From REEB470 sp032117095 (GTDB taxonomy: Bacteria; Bacillota; Bacilli; Paenibacillales; YIM-B00363), in the NCBI GenBank assembly GCA_032117095.1, contig JAULZZ010000114.1, positions 1-11,085 of the forward strand: 11,085 nt of DNA, read 5' to 3'. Below the pieces are notes generated by a model. That model was not told the DNA's origin and did not search any database. It worked only from the letters and a program-made list of their open reading frames with translations. Of this stretch, positions 5,509-11,085 are shown in pieces (position 1 is the first letter of the stretch; each line of letters opens with the position of its first letter). The translations under genes and the position numbers were made by a program.

Positions 5509-6624
5509 ATGCGTCAGATTGGGTCGCACGTGTCCTTTGGCAACGACGGATTGAACGGTGCGGTGCGGGAAGCACACAGTTACGGTGCGAATACGTTTAT
5601 GGTGTATACGGGGGCCCCACAAAATACGGTGCGAAAGCCGATCGATGATGCGGGGGTACAACGGGCGTGGGCGATGATGCGGGAGCACAAGATGGCTTCT
5701 TTTGTGGTACACGCGCCGTATATCATCAATTTGGCTTCTTATAAGTCTACGGTGTGGGAGCTTGCCGTGCAGTTTTTACAAGAGGAGATTCGTCGTACGC
5801 ATCAGCTCGGTGTGACCCACATCGTCCTCCACCCCGGTGCATATACAGACAAAGATCGCGCATATGGCATTGCCCGGATTGCAGAAGGGTTGAAGGAAGT
5901 ACTTGCGGGGACCGCAGACACTCCTGTGAAGATCGCTCTCGAAACGATGGCAGGAAAAGGGACAGAGATTGGCTGTCAGTTTGCAGAATTGGCCTCGATT
6001 TTTTCGTTGTTGGCAGACGATGCGCGACTTTGTGTTTGTATGGATACGTGTCATGTGCACGATGCGGGATACGATATTGTGGGGGCGTGGGACGACGTCG
6101 TTGCGGAATTTGATGCGACGATTGGGTTGGGTCGTCTGGCAGTCCTCCACCTCAACGACAGCAAAAACATGTGCGGGGCGGCCAAAGATCGGCATGCGCC
6201 TTTGGGGGCTGGCTGGATCGGGTTTGAGGCAATGGCGCGTATTTTTTCAGATGTGCGGATGCAACACGTGCCGATGATCTTAGAAACGCCGTGGATTGGC
6301 AAACAAAAAGCAGACGTACGCCCGATGTATCCTGTGGAGATTGCGCTTTTGTTGCGGGATGTACCTGTGCGACTTGGTGAAACATTTATTGCAGATGTGG
6401 AACGTTTGGCACATGGGCTGGCACAACAAGAGGTGACTACGCAGACGGTGCATGTAATGTGGCAACGATTGCGAGAAGATGCGGCGTTTCGGAAAGCTGA
6501 CCCCCGTGAACCGATGGAACGTTTGTATGACCTTGTGATTGCGCAACAGTGGTTTCCACACCTGAACGAGGAACAAATTCATCAGCGGTTGATCGGCTTT
6601 TTTGCGAATGTTCATCGATGGTAG
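5509..6624 (+). CDS. nfo: Deoxyribonuclease IV (AP endonuclease, Nfo family) with C-terminal extension
   Basis: Endonuclease IV cuts DNA 5' to abasic sites in base excision repair, using three metal ions (zinc in characterised members) in a TIM barrel. All nine expected ligands are present by motif: His68 (VVHAPYIIN), His108 (VLHPG), Glu145 (ALETMAG), Asp179 and His182 (MDTCHVHDAGYD), His214 (HLNDSK), Asp227 and His229 (DRHAPLG), Glu259 (ILETP). The start is ATG 5509, with GGAGGAGG (5492-5499) 9 nt upstream. The protein has 371 residues, whereas the family usually has about 280-300. Residues ~288-371 form an extra, mainly helical tail after the barrel (LGETFIADVERLAHG to FFANVHRW) that I do not recognise. 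The catalytic assignment is firm; the role of the tail is unknown. Confidence 0.95.
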   Translation: MRQIGSHVSFGNDGLNGAVREAHSYGANTFMVYTGAPQNTVRKPIDDAGVQRAWAMMREHKMASFVVHAPYIINLASYKSTVWELAVQFLQEEIRRTHQLGVTHIVLHPGAYTDKDRAYGIARIAEGLKEVLAGTADTPVKIALETMAGKGTEIGCQFAELASIFSLLADDARLCVCMDTCHVHDAGYDIVGAWDDVVAEFDATIGLGRLAVLHLNDSKNMCGAAKDRHAPLGAGWIGFEAMARIFSDVRMQHVPMILETPWIGKQKADVRPMYPVEIALLLRDVPVRLGETFIADVERLAHGLAQQEVTTQTVHVMWQRLREDAAFRKADPREPMERLYDLVIAQQWFPHLNEEQIHQRLIGFFANVHRW

Positions 6625-6697
6625 TGCACATACAGGACGAATCCGTATTTTAAGACACATACACATTCGGAGAGCACACTGTTGCTTTCCTGCAAAA

Positions 6698-6740
6698 AGG
6701 CATCCCGTGGTGTAGCGGTTTTTCTACATGAGGGATGCCT
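6698..6740. terminator. Long hairpin between nfo and purU
   Basis: Perfect outer arms AGGCATCCC (6698-6706) and GGGATGCCT (6732-6740) enclose a second stem TGTAG/CTACA. On the minus strand the stem is followed by T5 (6698-6694), as in a terminator, though no minus-strand gene precedes it. On the plus strand the run of U is in the loop, not after the stem. It lies in the purU leader and could be an attenuator or an nfo terminator. Confidence 0.4.
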
Positions 6741-6774
6741 ATCGGAAACGGATGAGGCGGTGCGAAAAAAGCCT

Positions 6775-7647
6775 ATGGGTGACATGAATTCCCCTGAACG
6801 GGGACGTTTGCGCATCGTGTGCAAAGATCAATCGGGCATCGTTGCCGTGGTGTCCCAATTTTTGTATGAACAAGGTGCCAATATTGTGCAGTCTGACCAA
6901 TACTCCCTCGATCCCGAAGGGGGTATGTTTTTCATGCGGATAGAATTTGATATGGAGCGGCTTGCGGCACAGTGGCACACCCTCCAACACCAGTTTACGC
7001 CCATTGCCCAACGGTTTGGGATGCACGTACAATTTACACAAGTGGCGGTGCCAAAGAGGATGGCGATTTTCGTATCCAAAGAGGATCACTGTTTATTAGA
7101 GTTGCTTTGGCTGTGGAAAGCGGGGGACTTTGATGCGCACATTGCGGTCGTTGTTAGCAATCATCCCGACTTGCAATCGCTTGTGTCCCCGTTGGGCATT
7201 CCATTTGTACACATTCCCGTGACACCGCAGACGAAAATGGATGCAGAGCAAGCGCAAATCGACGTCCTTGCGCAACATCACATTGATCTCGTCGTCTTGG
7301 CACGGTACATGCAAATATTGTCCCCACAGTTGATCGAACCGTACAAAAACCGCATCATTAACATTCATCATTCGTTTTTGCCAGCTTTTGTCGGGGGAAA
7401 TCCGTACAAGCAAGCGTATGCCCGTGGGGTGAAAATTATTGGAGCGACTGCTCACTACGTCACCGAACAGCTCGATGCGGGTCCGATTATTGAGCAAGAC
7501 GTGCAGCGTGTGACGCATCGGGATACGCACAGTGCGCTCAAACGAATGGGGCGTATGATCGAACGGACGGTGCTCGCACGGGCAGTGCAATGGCACGTAG
7601 AGGATCGGCTGTTGGTATATGAAAACAAAACTGTTGTTTTTCGATAG
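6775..7647 (+). CDS. purU: Formyltetrahydrofolate deformylase
   Basis: PurU hydrolyses 10-formyltetrahydrofolate to tetrahydrofolate and formate, balancing one-carbon pools and feeding formate to purine synthesis. From ATG 6775 it has 290 residues, normal for the family (E. coli about 280). Residues ~10-90 are an ACT domain (RLRIVCKDQSGIVAVVSQFL...GANIVQSDQY). Residues ~95-290 are the formyltransferase-like domain, with the Asn196-His198-Asp234 catalytic set in NIHHSFLPAF and LDAGPIIEQD, plus the GATAHYVT motif. The open frame extends to 6682, but those codons lie in a hairpin region and look non-coding. ATG 6784 is an alternative start; no strong ribosome binding site marks either. Confidence 0.94.
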   Translation: MGDMNSPERGRLRIVCKDQSGIVAVVSQFLYEQGANIVQSDQYSLDPEGGMFFMRIEFDMERLAAQWHTLQHQFTPIAQRFGMHVQFTQVAVPKRMAIFVSKEDHCLLELLWLWKAGDFDAHIAVVVSNHPDLQSLVSPLGIPFVHIPVTPQTKMDAEQAQIDVLAQHHIDLVVLARYMQILSPQLIEPYKNRIINIHHSFLPAFVGGNPYKQAYARGVKIIGATAHYVTEQLDAGPIIEQDVQRVTHRDTHSALKRMGRMIERTVLARAVQWHVEDRLLVYENKTVVFR

Positions 7648-7762
7648 CAAGGAGATGTTCTAGGGGGAGGAAGACGGGGATGGTGGAGATGGTGTAACCG
7701 AATGTGTCGGTGGTTTGCAATGCATTTTAAGAGTAAAAAAACTTCCAAGAGGAGAGAAAACG

Positions 7763-9334
7763 ATGGCGGATCACAGAAAAGAGCAGGAACGAGCAGAATT
7801 GCATCGCACGATATGGAGCATTGCCAATGATTTGAGAGGCAGCGTGGATGGCTGGGACTTTAAGCAGTACTTGCTGGGGATGCTATTCTATCGCTATATA
7901 TCCGAAAACTTGATCGAATACATTCACCGTGGCGAACACGAAGCGGGAAACACAGACTTTGACTATGCGAAGCTCACGGATGAGGAAGCAGAAGTAGGGC
8001 GTGCGGATTTGGTCGAGACAAAGGGTTTTTTTATCCGTCCGAGTGAGCTTTTCGAGAATGTACGGAGCAAGGCGGTAGCCGATGACAACCTCAACGAAAC
8101 GTTGGAGAACGTCTTTCGGAACATTGAACGGTCCGCGCAGGGGGCGCCTAGTGAAGAGGACTTCAAAGGGTTGTTTGACGACCTCGACGTCAACAGCAAC
8201 AAGCTCGGTGCCACGGTCGCCAAGCGCAATGAAAAGCTCGTAAAGCTGCTCGACGGCGTGGGAAAAATGAAACTAGGGGATTATCAGGACAATACCATCG
8301 ATGCGTTCGGTGATGCGTATGAATTTCTCATGGGGATGTATGCCTCCAATGCAGGGAAGAGCGGGGGCGAATACTACACCCCACAGGAAGTGAGCGAACT
8401 GCTGACGCGCATCACCCTTGTAGGGAAAACGGAAGTCAACAAGGTGTATGACCCAGCATGTGGTTCGGGCTCGCTGTTGCTGAATTTTGCGAAAATTCTC
8501 GGCAAGGAAAACGTGCGACAAGGTTTTTATGGGCAAGAGATCAACATCACGACGTATAACTTGTGTCGCATCAATATGTTTTTGCACGACATTGATTATG
8601 ATAAATTCAATATTGGGCATGGGGATACCCTGACGGATCCGATGCACGGGGACGATGAGCCGTTCGAGGCGATCGTATCCAATCCACCGTATTCCATCAA
8701 GTGGGACGGGGATGCCAATCCGTTGAGGATCAACGACCCGAGGTTCTCGCCTGCGGGGGTGCTGGCGCCGAAGTCCAAGGCAGACCTTGCCTTTGTCTTG
8801 CACGCACTGTCTTGGTTGGCGACGAGCGGTGTGGCGGCCATCGTTTGTTTCCCTGGTGTCATGTATCGAGGGGGCGCAGAGAAAAAAATTCGCCAGTATC
8901 TCATCGACAACAACTTCGTCGACTGCGTCATTTCGTTGCCGGACAACTTGTTTTTCGGTACGACCATTGCTACGTGCATTATGGTGCTCAAGAAGTCCAA
9001 GACGGACAATGACACGTTGTTTTTGGATGCTTCGCGGGAATGTATCAAGGTGACGAACAGCAACAAGCTGACAGAGGAGCACATTCATCGCATCGTGTCG
9101 GCATATTCCCGTCGCCAGACGGAGCCGTATTTCGCAAAGCGGGTACCCAATCGCGACATCGCCGCACAAGAATACAATTTATCGGTGAGCACGTATGTGG
9201 CGCAAGAGGACAAGCGGGAGGTGGTGGATATGGTCAAGCTCAATGCGGAGATTGACCGCATCGTGGCGCAAGAGGACATTTTGCGGCGAGAGATTGGTGC
9301 GATCGTGGCAGAAATTGAGGGAGTAACCTCGTGA
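7763..9334 (+). CDS. hsdM: Type I restriction-modification methyltransferase subunit HsdM
   Basis: HsdM is the N6-adenine methyltransferase of a type I system. It acts with HsdS as a methylase, and with HsdR as the restriction complex. The protein has 523 residues, like type IC HsdM. An N-terminal helical domain (~residues 1-170, including [18 protein letters not shown]) precedes the catalytic domain, with SAM motif [12 protein letters not shown] (Asp230 on) and catalytic NPPY (307-310). [10 protein letters not shown] just before motif I is characteristic. The start is ATG 7763, preceded by AGAGGAG at 7749-7755; the open frame from 7715 lacks a better signal. The stop overlaps the next gene by 4 bp. 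Confidence 0.96.
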   Translation: MADHRKEQERAELHRTIWSIANDLRGSVDGWDFKQYLLGMLFYRYISENLIEYIHRGEHEAGNTDFDYAKLTDEEAEVGRADLVETKGFFIRPSELFENVRSKAVADDNLNETLENVFRNIERSAQGAPSEEDFKGLFDDLDVNSNKLGATVAKRNEKLVKLLDGVGKMKLGDYQDNTIDAFGDAYEFLMGMYASNAGKSGGEYYTPQEVSELLTRITLVGKTEVNKVYDPACGSGSLLLNFAKILGKENVRQGFYGQEINITTYNLCRINMFLHDIDYDKFNIGHGDTLTDPMHGDDEPFEAIVSNPPYSIKWDGDANPLRINDPRFSPAGVLAPKSKADLAFVLHALSWLATSGVAAIVCFPGVMYRGGAEKKIRQYLIDNNFVDCVISLPDNLFFGTTIATCIMVLKKSKTDNDTLFLDASRECIKVTNSNKLTEEHIHRIVSAYSRRQTEPYFAKRVPNRDIAAQEYNLSVSTYVAQEDKREVVDMVKLNAEIDRIVAQEDILRREIGAIVAEIEGVTS

Positions 9335-10344
9335 ATCGGGCATTGCAATTTTTGATCTATAATACACCAGAAGAAAACGTCTCTATACACGCAGTCGTAA
9401 AAGACGAGACCATTTGGCTTACGCAGAAGGGCATGGCGCAGTTGTTTGGCGTTGAAAATCCTGCTATATCCAAGCATTTGAACAATATTTTTGCAGATGG
9501 AGAATTAAATCAGGATTCAACTGTTTCCAAAATGGAAATAGTTCAGCAAGAAGGTCATCGTAATATAAAAAGAAAGGTTGATTTTTACAATCTTGATGCG
9601 ATCATTTCCGTTGGCTACCGTGTTCATTCCAGAAAAGCAACAAACTTTCGGATATGGGCAACCAACGTATTAAAAGAGTATATGGTGAAAGGCTTTGCAA
9701 TGGACGATGAAAGGATGAAGCAAGGGAAAAACGCGTTCGGCAAAGACTATTTCAAAGAACTATTAGAACGTGTTCGTTCTATTCGGGCGAGCGAGCGACG
9801 CATTTGGTTGCAAATCACGGATATTTTTGCCGAGTGTAGCATTGACTATGATAAAAATTCCGAAATAACCAAAAACTTTTATGCGATGGTGCAAAACAAA
9901 TTTCATTATGCCATCACAGGGCATACGGCTGCAGAAATCATCGAAAAAGGGGCGGACAGCACAAAGGAGCATATGGGGCTCACGACGTGGAAAAATTGTC
10001 CTGACGGGCGAATACTCAAATCCGATGTACTGATCGCCAAAAATTATTTAACCGAAAAAGAAATAAAACAGCTCGAAAGAACGATTACAGGGTATTTTGA
10101 TTATGTAGAAGATTTGATTGAACGGGAAAATGTCTTTTCAATGGAGGATTTTGCACAGAGTATCAATGCATTTTTGGCATTCCGTAAATATGAGATTTTG
10201 AAAGATAAAGGCAAGGTCTCGATGAAAACGGCGCAAAAAAAAGCAGAGGAGCAATATGAAAGGTTTAATAGAACCCAACGGATTGTTTCCGACTTTGACA
10301 AAGAAGTGAGAAAACTCGTTGAGAAAGGCGGTGAGGATGCATGA
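9331..10344 (+). CDS. RhuM-family protein embedded in the hsd operon
   Basis: A 337-residue protein starting at GTG 9331, which overlaps the hsdM stop (GTGA), so coupled translation is likely. Residues ~25-55 look like a winged-helix/HTH segment ([21 protein letters not shown]). The central [20 protein letters not shown] and [17 protein letters not shown] are hallmark motifs of the RhuM family (named from a Salmonella pathogenicity island gene). The C-terminal half is helical, with [10 protein letters not shown] and a charged coiled-coil-like end. Family members often sit inside type I restriction loci, but their role is not established; regulation or control of the system is a guess. Base use is visibly more AT-rich than in hsdM. 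Confidence 0.88.
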   Translation: MNRALQFLIYNTPEENVSIHAVVKDETIWLTQKGMAQLFGVENPAISKHLNNIFADGELNQDSTVSKMEIVQQEGHRNIKRKVDFYNLDAIISVGYRVHSRKATNFRIWATNVLKEYMVKGFAMDDERMKQGKNAFGKDYFKELLERVRSIRASERRIWLQITDIFAECSIDYDKNSEITKNFYAMVQNKFHYAITGHTAAEIIEKGADSTKEHMGLTTWKNCPDGRILKSDVLIAKNYLTEKEIKQLERTITGYFDYVEDLIERENVFSMEDFAQSINAFLAFRKYEILKDKGKVSMKTAQKKAEEQYERFNRTQRIVSDFDKEVRKLVEKGGEDA

Positions 10345-11085
10345 GTACATTGCAAAAGTTGATTGCACAGCTATGCCCTGAGGGGGTGGAGTGGAAGACG
10401 TTGGGGGAAGTGCTAACTAGTGGTAATGCCAAGGAGAGTGTTGCAAAGAAGGACTATAAAGAAAGCGGTATATATCCAATTATTGATCAAAGTCAGGCTT
10501 ATATAGCAGGTTATTCTAATAACGATTCTGCTATTCCGCCGATTTTGCCTTGTATTGTTTTTGGTGACCATACAAGAGTGATAAAATATATGAATTCAAA
10601 ATTTGTTCAAGGCGATAGTGGTACTAAGGTCTTAGTATCGTCAAAACCTGAAATTAATATCAAGTTTATATATTATGCTTTTAGTAGTCTTGAAATACAA
10701 TCACGGGGATATAACCGTCATTGGTCGATCGTAAAGGATATGACCATCCCCATCCCCCCGCTCCCGATCCAACAAGAAATTGTGCGCATCCTAGACACCT
10801 TCACAGCGCTTACGGCAGAGCTTATAGAAGCGCTTACAGCAGAGCTTGCAGCGAGGAAGAAGCAGTATGCGTATTATCGGGACAAGTTGTTGACGTTTGG
10901 GGATGATGTGGAGCGGAAGACGTTGGGGGAAATTGCAACAGATATGTACAGGGGTTCAGGGATTAAGCGTGAAGAGCTTACAGAAGAAGGCACACCGTGT
11001 GTTCGGTATGGCGAGATTTACACTACCTATCATATTTGGTTTGATACTTGTGTTTCACGCACTAAATCTGGTTCTAAGTCGTTTG
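10341..11085 (+). CDS. hsdS: Type I restriction-modification specificity subunit HsdS (partial, runs off right edge)
   Basis: ATG 10341 overlaps the RhuM stop (ATGA), and the frame stays open for 248 codons to the edge. HsdS chooses the bipartite DNA target. Residues ~16-150 are the first target recognition domain, ending in the usual IPIPPLPIQQEIVRILD. The central conserved helix (~154-188) holds two TAEL units (ALTAELIE, ALTAELAA) and RKKQYAYYRDKLL. The second recognition domain starts near residue 190 and is cut by the edge. This linker matches the type IC style. The first domain is AT-rich compared with the linker, suggesting it was exchanged. The rest of hsdS, and probably hsdR, should lie to the right. 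Confidence 0.92.
   Translation, partial: MSTLQKLIAQLCPEGVEWKTLGEVLTSGNAKESVAKKDYKESGIYPIIDQSQAYIAGYSNNDSAIPPILPCIVFGDHTRVIKYMNSKFVQGDSGTKVLVSSKPEINIKFIYYAFSSLEIQSRGYNRHWSIVKDMTIPIPPLPIQQEIVRILDTFTALTAELIEALTAELAARKKQYAYYRDKLLTFGDDVERKTLGEIATDMYRGSGIKREELTEEGTPCVRYGEIYTTYHIWFDTCVSRTKSGSKSF
10386..10409. repeat. 24-bp repeat before TRD1 of hsdS
   Basis: This matches 10908-10931 with one mismatch. Both encode VE(W/R)KTLGE at the start of a recognition domain, so the pair brackets the first domain and central linker. Confidence 0.85.
10806..10853. repeat. Two 24-bp tandem repeats in the hsdS linker
   Basis: 10806-10829 and 10830-10853 encode ALTAELIE and ALTAELAA. In type IC systems such as EcoR124I, the number of TAEL units sets the spacer length in the target site. 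Confidence 0.8.
10908..10931. repeat. 24-bp repeat before TRD2 of hsdS
   Basis: Second copy of the 10386-10409 repeat, at the start of the second recognition domain. Confidence 0.85.

Noticed and set aside
8273..9169. 298-residue minus-strand frame
   Set aside because: It is the antisense shadow of hsdM; low-complexity Arg/His composition and no start signals.
1..11085. CRISPR array
   Set aside because: The repeats seen are intragenic, tandem or paired elements; none shows regular repeat-spacer structure.

Overview
The window looks like chromosomal DNA from a low-to-mid GC Gram-positive bacterium of the order Bacillales. The ClpP is close to the Bacillus form, there is a Bacillales-type DUF2621 (YneK-like) membrane protein, and several genes have strong AGGAGG-type ribosome binding sites. 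The protein sequences recall the Alicyclobacillus/Tumebacillus side of the order, but I cannot settle the genus from sequence alone.

Left part (1-3420, minus strand). A complete clpP (3384-2803) has a strong intrinsic terminator. Downstream lies a duplicated block. It holds a small secreted protein gene (2515-2054), a truncated copy of the clpP 3' end with its own terminator copy (1907-1494), and a second, longer secreted protein gene (720 to beyond the left edge). Both secreted proteins share a near-identical signal peptide. Both carry a module that resembles the subtilase propeptide / inhibitor I9 fold, joined by Pro-Asp-Pro-Ser-Lys-Pro linkers, and neither shows a protease domain. The longer one carries at least two modules that are almost identical in DNA. 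Each gene has a promoter-like pair of hexamers whose spacer is largely a long poly-T tract (16 and 21 T), and a 27-bp imperfect palindrome sits where transcription should start.

Middle (3420-5500). A tRNA-Arg(CCG) on the minus strand and a tRNA-Leu(CAG) on the plus strand are divergently transcribed, each from a recognisable promoter. Next comes a truncated IS630-type transposase first half, then a DUF2621 gene on the minus strand flanked by two copies of a ~100-bp structured repeat with terminal inverted repeats.

Right part (5500-11085, plus strand). This holds a deoxyribonuclease IV (nfo) gene with an unusual C-terminal extension, then purU (formyltetrahydrofolate deformylase). A type I restriction-modification locus follows: hsdM, a RhuM-family gene, and hsdS running off the right edge. 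These three genes overlap by 4 bp at each junction, so they are probably translationally coupled. The HsdS linker has TAEL-type repeats, and a 24-bp repeat flanks its first target recognition domain. No hsdR is inside the window.

The parts most worth following up are the duplicated secreted I9-like genes with poly-T promoters, the structured repeat pair, and the hsdS recombination signatures.
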